NCBI RefSeq assembly: GCF_029360805.1
Contig: NZ_JARKNC010000002.1
Coordinates: 344,625-408,624, forward strand
Direction: 5' to 3'
DNA: 64,000 bases
Origin: Daejeonella sp. JGW-45
Lineage (GTDB): Bacteria > Bacteroidota > Bacteroidia > Sphingobacteriales > Sphingobacteriaceae
Both the position numbers and the translations under genes were made by a program. Shown piece by piece: positions 9,079-17,279 of the stretch. Position 1 is the first letter of the stretch. Each line of letters opens with the position of its first letter. The notes under the pieces are model-generated. The model was not told the DNA's origin and made no database searches. It saw nothing but the letters and a program-made list of their open reading frames with translations.

Positions 9079-10081
9079 TATCGGTTAAAGTTTTTAAAAA
9101 TGAAATAATTTGTTGCTGCTCGGTTTTTGAGAGCGCAATGCCTCGTACCGGGTCCTTTTTTAGCTCAGGATCCAGGTTTATATGATCCATGACTCCTGAA
9201 TTATAATGCTCAAGCACATCCTCAAGCGAGAAAAAGCGACCATCATGCATATATGGCCGGGTCAGCTCTACGTTCCGTAATGAAGGAACTTTAAACTTAC
9301 CCTGGTCGGAGGCCTGGCGACTTATTTTTTCCCGGCCATTTTCCTTTGGATCCTGGTCTAAACCGTTGGAGCGGTAGGACAGATCGGTAAAAAGCGGCTC
9401 CGAATGGCATTTTGAACACTTATCCCTGAAGAGTATATATCCCGCCTGCTCGGCTGCTGTGAACTCGCCACCCACTTCCTTTCGAATATGCTTATCATAT
9501 TTGCTGGTAGCAGAGACCATCATGGCAGTGAACTGGGTCAGCGCCCTGAAGATCCGTTGTGAATTGATCTCCGGAGTACCGAAGGCCTTCTTAAACAGAT
9601 CTGGATAGGGCTGCTTCTTACTAAGCGTAGAGGTGATATTGTCTAGGCTGTTAGCCATTTCACAGGGATCAACCAACGCATTCAGGCCTGAGACTTCTAT
9701 ATGATTTACCCCGCCATCCCACATGAACTCCTTTTGCCAGGCAAGATTAAACAAGGGTGGGGCATTCCGGGTACCGAAACAATCATTTACGCCATGACTT
9801 ACAGAATGGTCCAGGTTGGCAAACGCAGCAAACTGCTGATGACAGGTACCGCAATTCACGCTATTATCAATTGAGAGAGCATCCTCAAAAAACAAATGGC
9901 GGCCCAGTTCGAAACCTGCCTGACCTACTGTATTATTTTCAAATTTATAGACCGCTTCAGGAAAATTAGAGGGTACCACAAACCGGAGTTCGGTTTGTGG
10001 TTCGCTGTCATTCTTTTTGCAGCCAATAGCCAGGGTAAGCCAGCAAGCCAGCAATGAGAATAAAACAAATAAACGTTTCAT
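9041..10081 (-). CDS. Di-heme cytochrome c peroxidase / MauG-MbnH-like lipoprotein
   Basis: The 346-residue product has a lipoprotein signal (Cys21) and two c-type heme sites, CGTCH (77-81) and CSKCH (222-226). PYMHDGRF near residue 280 matches the region supplying a distal ligand in the family. It belongs to the bacterial cytochrome c peroxidase/MauG family, which reduce peroxide or oxidise residues in a partner protein. It starts 1 bp after the stop of an MbnP-like gene. In characterised MbnP/MbnH pairs the di-heme enzyme oxidises a tryptophan of MbnP, so MbnH-type activity is at least as likely as simple peroxide detoxification. The choice between the two is inference. Confidence 0.88.
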   Translation of the reverse strand: MKRLFVLFSLLACWLTLAIGCKKNDSEPQTELRFVVPSNFPEAVYKFENNTVGQAGFELGRHLFFEDALSIDNSVNCGTCHQQFAAFANLDHSVSHGVNDCFGTRNAPPLFNLAWQKEFMWDGGVNHIEVSGLNALVDPCEMANSLDNITSTLSKKQPYPDLFKKAFGTPEINSQRIFRALTQFTAMMVSATSKYDKHIRKEVGGEFTAAEQAGYILFRDKCSKCHSEPLFTDLSYRSNGLDQDPKENGREKISRQASDQGKFKVPSLRNVELTRPYMHDGRFFSLEDVLEHYNSGVMDHINLDPELKKDPVRGIALSKTEQQQIISFLKTLTDNEFIRDKRFAEL

Positions 10082-10082
10082 A

Positions 10083-10850
10083 CTAATTGTGGATGTGATC
10101 TACCTTAAACAGCCCGTTTACATAGTTATCGGCAACCAGGATACCGTTAGCCCCACCGTGGAAGCCGCTGATGCTGGCAAAGCTGATATTGGTTTTCCCT
10201 TTAAACAGCGCTGCGATATCTACGATAAAATGCATATCGGGCTCTGTGTCAGTCCTTACACGGAGGGCAACAGGCAGGGCGAGGCTGACAGACCTCACAG
10301 CATTCGCTGGTTCTTTAGCCCCTCCTACATGGAAGAAAAGCTGATTTGAGGGCTGCGTTGATTTTGACGATGTGCCTTCAAATTTGAGGAATATATAACC
10401 AGTGTTCCAGGTCCAGAACATGCCTTTGGAAGGATCCAGGGCACCTGTCTGAGCTCCGGCGAAGTTTCTGGGCTCATCCACGCCGATAACAAATTCGACG
10501 CTGGTGTAATCTCCGGCAGGGATCTTCTCAAGCTTCTGCAACCGGGAAGCAGCATCAGCAGCATCAATAAGCAGGTAGCTTTCAGGTATTTTAGTCTTCG
10601 AGCCGTCAGTCTTTACAAGCGTGACATTACTCACATAGTATTTAAATCCGGTAACCTTGAAATCGTCACCATTAGCATTGGTATAGGTTTGGGTATTCAT
10701 TTGCAGAGCCTGGGTTCCTACCCGGTGCTCAAATTCGAAATTTACATTACCTGTACCGCTCGTTTGCGGATCAGCATCCTTTTTACAGGATATTGCAGCA
10801 AGGCACAGCAGGGCAAGACCAGCCGACCTCATCATAGAAGTTAAACTCAT
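10083..10850 (-). CDS. MbnP-like periplasmic lipoprotein (putative copper-binding partner)
   Basis: This 255-residue lipoprotein (signal with Cys22) resembles the MbnP family: a beta-rich protein with an N-terminal VNFEFEHRVGTQAL block, the FKYYVSNVTL strand, and the Trp-rich core GMFWTWNTGYIF (Trp146 and Trp148). Such tryptophans are candidates for oxidation to kynurenine by a MauG-like enzyme, as reported for MbnP and MopE/CorA proteins. The di-heme gene follows after 1 bp, which strongly suggests functional pairing. No methanobactin genes are visible, so the role is probably copper acquisition or sensing in general. ATGs at residues 6 or 7 are alternative starts. Confidence 0.8.
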   Translation of the reverse strand: MSLTSMMRSAGLALLCLAAISCKKDADPQTSGTGNVNFEFEHRVGTQALQMNTQTYTNANGDDFKVTGFKYYVSNVTLVKTDGSKTKIPESYLLIDAADAASRLQKLEKIPAGDYTSVEFVIGVDEPRNFAGAQTGALDPSKGMFWTWNTGYIFLKFEGTSSKSTQPSNQLFFHVGGAKEPANAVRSVSLALPVALRVRTDTEPDMHFIVDIAALFKGKTNISFASISGFHGGANGILVADNYVNGLFKVDHIHN

Positions 10851-10944
10851 GATATTTTTTTTACGCCCTCATAAAAGAGCATACGTAGACAAACGCGCCA
10901 TCGTTGTTTTAACGAGGTGCAATACATTAATAATTAAGAAGATA

Positions 10945-11313
10945 TCAGACGGTTTGCGGGGGATGAAAGATACTGCCAGACCTTTGAGGAAGGGCGAACG
11001 GCAGGTCATAAGATATTAACTGAATGTGAATGGGCGGATAATCAATGGTTACTTCCTGCACAGCCATGGCATCCTGGAAATGGCTTTTGCGCAATTGCTT
11101 TTCGCGGCTTTCTTCCTTTTCTTCGGCTTCTTTGATCTTTTTAGCGAGATAACACTTGCCCTTGCAATTAAGCATCGGCTTATCAATATTCTCGCAAAGA
11201 GCGGCAGCTATATATTTATCATTGAGTTCGAATCCCGCATAAATGAAATACCTGCTATAATTTGCACCAAGCAAGGCGACAATTAAAACCAGGGATATCA
11301 GGCTTCGTACCAT
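10945..11313 (-). CDS. Small Cys-motif membrane-anchored protein
   Basis: This 122-residue protein has one N-terminal hydrophobic segment (residues 4-18), then Cys40 and a CKGKC motif (Cys50, Cys54) followed by a Lys/Glu-rich helix. Small Bacteroidota proteins with the pattern LxCxGKCxLxKK often sit beside metal-related outer-membrane genes; that is my recollection of the family and not proven here. It lies 94 bp upstream of the MbnP-like gene on the same strand. A near-consensus promoter ends 8 bp before its start codon, so its message should be almost leaderless. A metal-relay role is inference. Confidence 0.65.
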   Translation of the reverse strand: MVRSLISLVLIVALLGANYSRYFIYAGFELNDKYIAAALCENIDKPMLNCKGKCYLAKKIKEAEEKEESREKQLRKSHFQDAMAVQEVTIDYPPIHIQLISYDLPFALPQRSGSIFHPPQTV

Positions 11314-11321
11314 TCTGAGGG

Positions 11322-11352
11322 TAAAGATAAATTTAAAAGTGCGAACAGCAAA
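11322..11352 (-). promoter_or_regulatory. Bacteroidota-type promoter before the metal/redox cluster
   Basis: On the minus strand TTTG (11352-11349), a 19-base spacer and TATCTTTA (11329-11322) match TTTG-N19-TAnnTTTG except for the final base. Using the SRP RNA promoter in this window as a ruler (start about 5 nt past the box), transcription begins near 11317, only about 4 nt before the ATG at 11313. Confidence 0.65.
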
Positions 11353-11549
11353 CGGGTTTAACCTAACATTTGCAGCAACCTAATTTAGCTTCCACCGTAT
11401 GAATCCATGAACAGACGGCCCATAACGTAAAACTTAAACTTTTATTGCATAATACTTGCAGATATCTGCGGGTTTTCATTAAATTTAATTATAATAACGC
11501 AAACCTTAACCGCTCTCGCTATGTAAACTAAACCCTAAAAACCTACCCT

Positions 11550-14042
11550 ATGAAAAAACTTCTACCCCTGCTATGCGTGTTTCTATGTGTGCTGAATGCT
11601 TTCGCTCAAAGTCCGCCGAAGCGTGAGCTTCGGGGAGTGTGGATCAGCACCCACATCAGTCTCGACTGGCCTAACCGAACGCATACACCTGCACAACAGC
11701 AAACCGCCCTCAAGGGTATTCTCGATCACAATAAGGCAACAGGCATGAACGCTGCCTATTTCCAGGTCAGAAGCCAGTCGGACGCCATGTACCCGAGCGC
11801 ACTGGAGCCCTGGTCTTATTACCTCACCAACAATCAGGGCACCGCACCTTCGCCTTTGTGGGATCCTCTTCAATTTGCCATTGAAGAAACGCGTAAACGG
11901 GGAATGGAATTCCATGCATGGATAAATCCCTATCGCGCAGTAGCCACTCTTGCAAACGCTAACAATCCCGCGCAGTATGCTCCTACCCATGTATCTAAAA
12001 CTCATCCTGAATGGATGCTGACTGTAGGAAATGTTCAGATCTTAAACCCCGGCCTGCCGGAGGTAAGAGACCATGTTACGAACGTTATTGTTGATATTGT
12101 AAAACGGTATGATGTGGATGGGATACACTTCGATGATTATTTCTATCCTAACGGTACAAGCGGCGATGATGCTGCGTACAATGCTGATCCAAGGGGATTT
12201 CCTGCTACTGTCGCCGGCCGTGCCGACTGGCGGCGGGATAATGTCAATCTGCTGATCAAACGGGTATCAGACAGTATTAATGTTTTAAAACCCTGGGTCA
12301 AGTTCGGTGTGTCGCCTTCCGGCATCTACCGCAGCAGTACTGATCCCAATATAGGCTCACCTACATCGGCCGGTGCGCTACAGCACTATAGCAGCTTATT
12401 TGCTGACACTAAGAAATGGATCCAGTCGGGGTGGGTTGATTACCTGACGCCACAGGTCTATTGGTATATCGGACAGGCTGGCTCCGATTATAAGCTCCTG
12501 GTGCCCTGGTGGAATAATAACTCCTTTGGCCGTCACATTTATATAGGCATGGCCGATTATAAGGTAAACACCGCCGGATGGCTTAGCCGTTCGGAAATAC
12601 CTAACCAGGTAAGATTGAACCGGGCCAACCCAAATGTCTTTGGTCAGACGCATTTCAGGCATGCATTTCTCGTGGGAAATCTCCTGAACTACCGTGATTC
12701 CCTTAAAAACCACTTCTACAATAAACCCGCCCTGCTGCCGGCCATGACCTGGAAAGACAGCGTGCCCCCCTTGGCACCATCGGCTCTGGCGCTCAACCGC
12801 ACTTCAGGCTCTGTTACACTTTCATGGACCAGACCTCCGGTTAGCGGCAGTGAGTTCGACAAAGTGCGACGATTCGCTGTGTACCGCTCATCCAGCTCCA
12901 GCATTGACCTGGAAAACTCCGCTAATTTGATCGGTTTAACTGATACCGATCAGGAAACTTATACCGACAGTACAATTGCAGCAGACAGCACTTATTATTA
13001 CACAGTTACTTCACTTGACCGGCTGCACAATGAAAGCAGCCCGGCCAACACAGTTAGCAACGATACGATCAAGCCTGTCGTTGTTGCACAGGATATTACC
13101 CGCACACTTATAAACGGCGCGGTAACAATAACTGCAGCAGATATCAATAACGGGTCATCTGATAATTGGGGAATCGATACCATAACCCTCAGTAAAAGCT
13201 CGTTTGATTGCAGCTATATCGGCCAGAATACTGTAAGCCTCATCGTTACAGACAAGGCGGGAAATATCGACTCCGCTACTGCTATCGTAACCATTATAGG
13301 AAGGATACCTAAACCTGCTATAAGCCTGTCTAAAACAAATAACACATTCACAGGCCTGTCAGATAACACGCTGGCTCTCGGCTACGGTGCGCAAAGTATC
13401 AATCTTACAGCGTCAGACAGTACTTCCACCTCGGGCACAGCATACACCTGGACACCGTCTGCCGGACTAAGCAGCACAGGCACTGCTGTAACTACTTTCA
13501 CACCAACTGCGGCAGGAACTTACGTCTTCACAGCCGAAGCGAAAAGCGAATCCGGATGTATTAAAACAGTTTCTGTTACCATCCATGTGATTGACGTACG
13601 CTGTGGCAGTAAAGTGCTTGTCTATAAGAATACCGGCAGTAATAATTTTCCATGCGTGCAGCTATGTATCTCTTCGAACGCTGTACCGGCCCTGCTGTCC
13701 GCAGGTGCGAGCCTTGGCGAATGTGCCGATGGAACAAGCGTAACAGATATAATTGAAGATCATATCGCGGAAAATAATAACGATTCAGTCATAAAGGCCT
13801 ATCCTAATCCTTTTATTTCAGGGCTAACAGTAACATTTACCCTGGAGAAGAAACAGAACAACATAACCCTCGATATCTATGATCTTGCAGGTAACAAGTT
13901 GAAGCGTCTGTACGCAGGCCAGGCGAGTGCAAATGAGACCTATTCATTCGCAGTGGATGCCAGTAACTTCCAGGGAAAATTTTTCAACGCCCGGCTAACT
14001 ACACCAGAGAAGGTCTATAACTTCAGACTGGTTAAAGATTGA
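11550..14042 (+). CDS. Secreted GHL10/YngK-type glycoside hydrolase-like protein with type IX tail
   Basis: The 830-residue product has a signal peptide (to about residue 20) and a family-10-like hydrolase domain (DUF187/GHL10) from LRGVWISTHISLDWP near residue 28 to about 390. Candidate active-site blocks are GIHFDDYFYP, FGVSPSGIYR and VDYLTPQVYWY. A fibronectin type III-like domain (about 405-505) and further beta-rich segments follow. The last 80 residues (AYPNPF, then IYDLAGNKLKRLY) form a type A sorting domain of the type IX secretion system, so the enzyme is exported and probably surface-attached or released. Related proteins are linked to cell-wall or polysaccharide breakdown; the substrate is unknown. 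An intrinsic terminator follows. Confidence 0.88.
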   Translation: MKKLLPLLCVFLCVLNAFAQSPPKRELRGVWISTHISLDWPNRTHTPAQQQTALKGILDHNKATGMNAAYFQVRSQSDAMYPSALEPWSYYLTNNQGTAPSPLWDPLQFAIEETRKRGMEFHAWINPYRAVATLANANNPAQYAPTHVSKTHPEWMLTVGNVQILNPGLPEVRDHVTNVIVDIVKRYDVDGIHFDDYFYPNGTSGDDAAYNADPRGFPATVAGRADWRRDNVNLLIKRVSDSINVLKPWVKFGVSPSGIYRSSTDPNIGSPTSAGALQHYSSLFADTKKWIQSGWVDYLTPQVYWYIGQAGSDYKLLVPWWNNNSFGRHIYIGMADYKVNTAGWLSRSEIPNQVRLNRANPNVFGQTHFRHAFLVGNLLNYRDSLKNHFYNKPALLPAMTWKDSVPPLAPSALALNRTSGSVTLSWTRPPVSGSEFDKVRRFAVYRSSSSSIDLENSANLIGLTDTDQETYTDSTIAADSTYYYTVTSLDRLHNESSPANTVSNDTIKPVVVAQDITRTLINGAVTITAADINNGSSDNWGIDTITLSKSSFDCSYIGQNTVSLIVTDKAGNIDSATAIVTIIGRIPKPAISLSKTNNTFTGLSDNTLALGYGAQSINLTASDSTSTSGTAYTWTPSAGLSSTGTAVTTFTPTAAGTYVFTAEAKSESGCIKTVSVTIHVIDVRCGSKVLVYKNTGSNNFPCVQLCISSNAVPALLSAGASLGECADGTSVTDIIEDHIAENNNDSVIKAYPNPFISGLTVTFTLEKKQNNITLDIYDLAGNKLKRLYAGQASANETYSFAVDASNFQGKFFNARLTTPEKVYNFRLVKD

Positions 14043-14067
14043 GTGATTGATTGAAAATTTTGTCGAT

Positions 14068-14097
14068 TAAAGCCTCCATATTTTGGGGGCTTTTTTA
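14068..14097 (+). terminator. Intrinsic terminator of the GHL10 gene
   Basis: AAAGCCTCC and GGGGGCTTT pair across a short AT-rich loop and are followed by a run of T (14091-14096). It lies 26 bp after the stop codon at 14042. Confidence 0.8.
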
Positions 14098-14190
14098 TTG
14101 GCATACGTCTGCCGCTTACCTTATTTTCAAACTACCGTGCACCCACATCGTGTATGGTAGCAATTTGGCTTTAATCATTCATCGATTGTT

Positions 14191-14274
14191 CAACCCCTCC
14201 GGGGTTGAGATTAACCGGCTTAATAACCACAGGCTTCGCCTGTGGTTATTAATATTCAAGCCCTTCAGGCTTGA
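14191..14274. repeat. Cluster of three REP-like palindromes
   Basis: Three hairpins follow each other: CAACCCC-TCC-GGGGTTG (14191-14207), a 13-bp stem AATAACCACAGGC-TTC-GCCTGTGGTTATT (14222-14250), and TCAAGCC-CTTCA-GGCTTGA (14256-14274). They lie between the GHL10 and DinB genes, and no gene is seen in the whole stretch 14098-14396. The composite looks like a dispersed intergenic REP-type repeat; copy number cannot be judged from this window. Confidence 0.75.
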
Positions 14275-14396
14275 TACACCAAGTCTCATATCATTCGATA
14301 ATTAAGCCAGCAGTCGCCAGCCCCACTTAAAACTTGAGATGCAAGCTGATCACTTTCTTTAAAAAATCCTATTTTCACCATCATATTACAACTCAC

Positions 14397-14867
14397 ATGA
14401 TCAAACAACTCGACATAATCCGAAAAACCAGAACAGCGATCCTCAATCTAATTAGTGACATGACCATCGAGGAACTAAACAAAATTCCGGCGGGCTTTAA
14501 CAATAATATTATCTGGAACGTCGCGCACCTTGTCGCCGCCCAGGACAACATCTTCTATGTTAAAGCCGGGCTTCCCTTGAAGAACATCAGTCAGCAATAC
14601 TTTGATTCGTACAAACCAGGCTCTAAGCCTGAAAGAGCATTATCAGGCAAGGAGTTTGAAGAGATCAAAAGTTTGCTTTTTTCAAGCGTAGATAAGTTGG
14701 AAGAGGATATTGAGCTGAAGATATTCGGCGATTATACTCCATGGAAAACCCGGTATGGTTTCGACATGGAGAGCATTAATGACGGCCTGACCTTGCTGCC
14801 GTTTCACGACGGGCTGCATTTCGGGTATGTAATGGCATTGAAGAGGGTATTGAGATCGGAAGCCTGA
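14397..14867 (+). CDS. DinB-family (four-helix, metal-binding) protein
   Basis: From the ATG at 14397 (MIKQLDIIRK) the protein has 156 residues. An upstream in-frame ATG at 14334 would add 21 residues unlike the family, so I reject it. The pattern of a His in NVAHLVAAQDN and the C-terminal HDGLHFGYV (HxxxH) fits the DinB/YfiT-like fold, where three histidines bind a divalent metal. Members are damage-inducible proteins or thiol-dependent transferases (bacillithiol S-transferases in some lineages). YpdA elsewhere in this window suggests bacillithiol may be present, which would suit that role. The specific substrate is unknown. Confidence 0.8.
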   Translation: MIKQLDIIRKTRTAILNLISDMTIEELNKIPAGFNNNIIWNVAHLVAAQDNIFYVKAGLPLKNISQQYFDSYKPGSKPERALSGKEFEEIKSLLFSSVDKLEEDIELKIFGDYTPWKTRYGFDMESINDGLTLLPFHDGLHFGYVMALKRVLRSEA

Positions 14868-15022
14868 GGTCTGAGGGTTAGGGTCTGAGGGCGGAAATGT
14901 AGGAGCGGCTCTTCCCCGACTTGATCGGGGATCTCCGGTAGTGCTCAATTAACTGTGTCGGATCTCCTCGCTTATTAGCGCATGCGTAGCGCCATCCTCA
15001 GACATCAGACCTCCGTCATCAG
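14861..15022. repeat. Word-repeat inverted arms (TCTGAGG / CCTCAGA) between convergent genes
   Basis: The left arm repeats GGTCTGAGG-like words just after the DinB stop (14861-14890), and the right arm repeats the complementary CAGACCTCCGTCAT word (15000-15022). Between them lies a separate hairpin CCCCGA-CTTGA-TCGGGG (14914-14930). The right arm overlaps the last codons of the antiporter gene. It may serve as a bidirectional terminator. Confidence 0.55.
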
Positions 15023-16221
15023 ACCTCCGTCATCAGCTTCTGATCCACCTTCCTGTTCGAAAATAACAGTCCAAGCATCATGATCAATCCGGACACAATT
15101 ATTACAAAGGATAATACTCCCTCATTAAACTTATCACTGACCAGGTGCGTTGGTATGCTATAGAACAGAAGTATTGTAATCAGTCCGCGAGGTGCAATAA
15201 AAAGTTCAGGAAAAATATTTGTTTGGGATATATACCTCAGGAACACATACCTGATCACTAAAATAACTAGCATAATCGCTGAGCCGGTAAGAAGTACAGT
15301 GCCTGAAAGCACCAGGGTAACATCAAGACTATAACCAAAAAGCAAAAAGAAGAAGGTCCGGATCAGAAACGCCAGTTCCGCAGTCATACTCTTCAATTCA
15401 GTATTCACACTGATCAGCTTTTCGGGATGAAGGAACTTTTTGAGCTTACCCTTAAGAAACGGCTCGGAATTATTCAAAACCAAACCGAACACCAGGATAA
15501 AGAATAAGGAAGGAAGATGCATTTGCTTCGAGACCGAATACACCAATACAACTATCGAGAGGATAAGAAATACCTTTATATGTCCTTTCAGGTATCTAAA
15601 AAGCAGCATTAACAGAATAGTGCTTAGTATTGAGATTACTGTGATCAGGACAAGGTTCCAGACAAACAGTCCGGCTGTGGCCAGCGATAACAGCTTATCG
15701 GAGATCACATAGTTGAACAACAGAATTCCCAGGATGTCTGAGAACGTAGATTCGTAAATTATAAACTCCTTTTTACCACCGTCCAGGTTATGAACGCTTG
15801 GAATAGCAATGGCGCTGCTGATCACTCCCATGGCAACCGCATAGGGCAAAGCTTTAAAAAAGTCTATATCCAGGGCCAGGTGAAGTATGTCAGCGATAGC
15901 TATTGCGGTTATCAAAAGCACGGATAACGCGGCAAGGAAGGACTGGGTGATCAGTTTCCTTTTGGATTTGGTAATTTTCAGATCCAGGGCGCCTTCCAGG
16001 ACGATCATTATCAAGCCAACTACGCCGAGTATTTCCAGGATCTTGCGGGGAATATACACGGTCATGCCGTAGTACCCGGTTACAACCTGGGTCAGGATTC
16101 CGCACCCGATCAGGAGTATAGCCGAGGGTACTCTCAGTTTCTCGGAAATGATATTGAACAGATAAGAAATTATCGTTACAATACTTAAAACAATCAGAAT
16201 ATGATAGGTGTCCAGGATCAT
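15019..16221 (-). CDS. Cation:proton antiporter (Na+/H+ exchanger fold)
   Basis: From the ATG at 16221 (MILDTYHILI) the protein has about 400 residues; the in-frame TTG at 16245 is a weaker start. It is almost entirely hydrophobic, with about 11-12 membrane segments, and shows the CPA-type arrangement: LRVPSAILLIGCGILT in helix 2, GLIMIVLEGALDL in helix 3-4, and YESTFSDILGILLF, whose acidic residues sit where the family carries its ion-binding Asp/Glu. No cytoplasmic TrkA/RCK domain is attached. It probably exchanges Na+ or K+ for protons at the inner membrane. Its last residues are encoded in a word-repeat arm. Confidence 0.85.
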   Translation of the reverse strand: MILDTYHILIVLSIVTIISYLFNIISEKLRVPSAILLIGCGILTQVVTGYYGMTVYIPRKILEILGVVGLIMIVLEGALDLKITKSKRKLITQSFLAALSVLLITAIAIADILHLALDIDFFKALPYAVAMGVISSAIAIPSVHNLDGGKKEFIIYESTFSDILGILLFNYVISDKLLSLATAGLFVWNLVLITVISILSTILLMLLFRYLKGHIKVFLILSIVVLVYSVSKQMHLPSLFFILVFGLVLNNSEPFLKGKLKKFLHPEKLISVNTELKSMTAELAFLIRTFFFLLFGYSLDVTLVLSGTVLLTGSAIMLVILVIRYVFLRYISQTNIFPELFIAPRGLITILLFYSIPTHLVSDKFNEGVLSFVIIVSGLIMMLGLLFSNRKVDQKLMTEV

Positions 16222-16314
16222 AAGATAATAAAGTTGAAGGTTCAAAATAAATAAAATTATCCGATCCTATCGTATTCCAGGTATAGATATTACACTACTA
16301 CCGGGGAAACTTTA

Positions 16315-17184
16315 TTATTTCTGCCGGCCGAAGCTTAGCTTTTGCGGTAAGGAATCCAGTGGAAAATATTTATGACTTATCGATCTTCCCTCGACATCTA
16401 CTATCCTGAATCCGGAGCTGTCTGACCCAAGCGGCCTGCCTACAGGCCCGGTGGTTACCATCTCAATATTACCCGACCTGCCACCGGCGTTGCGGTGATA
16501 ATGGCCTGCAAATATCTTCGTTACACCATATTTCTCAAATAAGGCCAGGTACATTTTCCTTCGCTCAATGTCTATATTGAAATACTCATTGGGTTCGTCG
16601 GCACTGTTAAGGAAGAAAGGGTGATGCATAAATATAATAATATGGCGGCTGCCGGAGCTCTTCCCTTCTTCCAATGCTGTTTTAACCCAGGTTTCCTGGG
16701 CTGCAGCCTCATCCGGCGCCTTTGAGGGATCCTTGATGAGCGATGAGTTTAACACTATTCCAAATACGTTTCCCGAACGGAAAGTGTACCTGTCCGGTCC
16801 GAAGTGCTCCCTGTACAATTTTATCGCCGCCAGCGTGGGCACATTCTCAACATCATGGTTACCCGATACATTATAGATCTTTATAGCAGGGTCAAGCGTT
16901 CGCGCAATCCTGTTATATTCATTTATCTGCGCCATATCACCCGGCTTGTTCACAAGGTCGCCGCACACGATCACAAAAGCAGGCTTCAGGCGGTTGGCCT
17001 CAGCGACGGCTTTCTCAAAATTCACGGTCTCCCGGCTAAATTCTTTATTCTCGTTAAAGAACCCGAACTGCGTATCCGCCATCTGGAAAAATGAGAAGTT
17101 TTCGGTATATCTTAGGGACGCGCAGCCTGTTAAAAATGAAAAAGCCGCTACAACCAGGAGCAAATAGTATCGTGTTCTGATCAT
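16315..17184 (-). CDS. CPPED1/CSTP1-like metallophosphoesterase lipoprotein
   Basis: The 289-residue product has a lipoprotein signal (LTGC, Cys21). The calcineurin-like metal motifs are in order: ADTQFGF, VCGDLVNKPGD, VSGNHDVE, FMHHPFF and FAGHYHRNAGG. The first motif is D-x-Q, not D-x-H, and GHYHRNAGG closely resembles the CPPED1/CSTP1 subgroup, in which a Gln holds that position. It should hydrolyse a phosphoester in the periplasm. It diverges from a second metallophosphoesterase lipoprotein gene 95 bp away. The true substrate is not evident. Confidence 0.88.
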   Translation of the reverse strand: MIRTRYYLLLVVAAFSFLTGCASLRYTENFSFFQMADTQFGFFNENKEFSRETVNFEKAVAEANRLKPAFVIVCGDLVNKPGDMAQINEYNRIARTLDPAIKIYNVSGNHDVENVPTLAAIKLYREHFGPDRYTFRSGNVFGIVLNSSLIKDPSKAPDEAAAQETWVKTALEEGKSSGSRHIIIFMHHPFFLNSADEPNEYFNIDIERRKMYLALFEKYGVTKIFAGHYHRNAGGRSGNIEMVTTGPVGRPLGSDSSGFRIVDVEGRSISHKYFPLDSLPQKLSFGRQK

Positions 17185-17279
17185 TATTTTATCATAAGGT
17201 GTCTGCGAATTTAAAGAAATAATTACGCGGAATAATTTCTGCTAAACAGATTTAAATTAGTTTTGAACAAAAAAATCCA

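Noticed and set aside
14051..14305. An 84-codon plus-strand frame after the GHL10 gene
   Set aside because: It runs through a terminator and three palindromes, so it is not a plausible gene.
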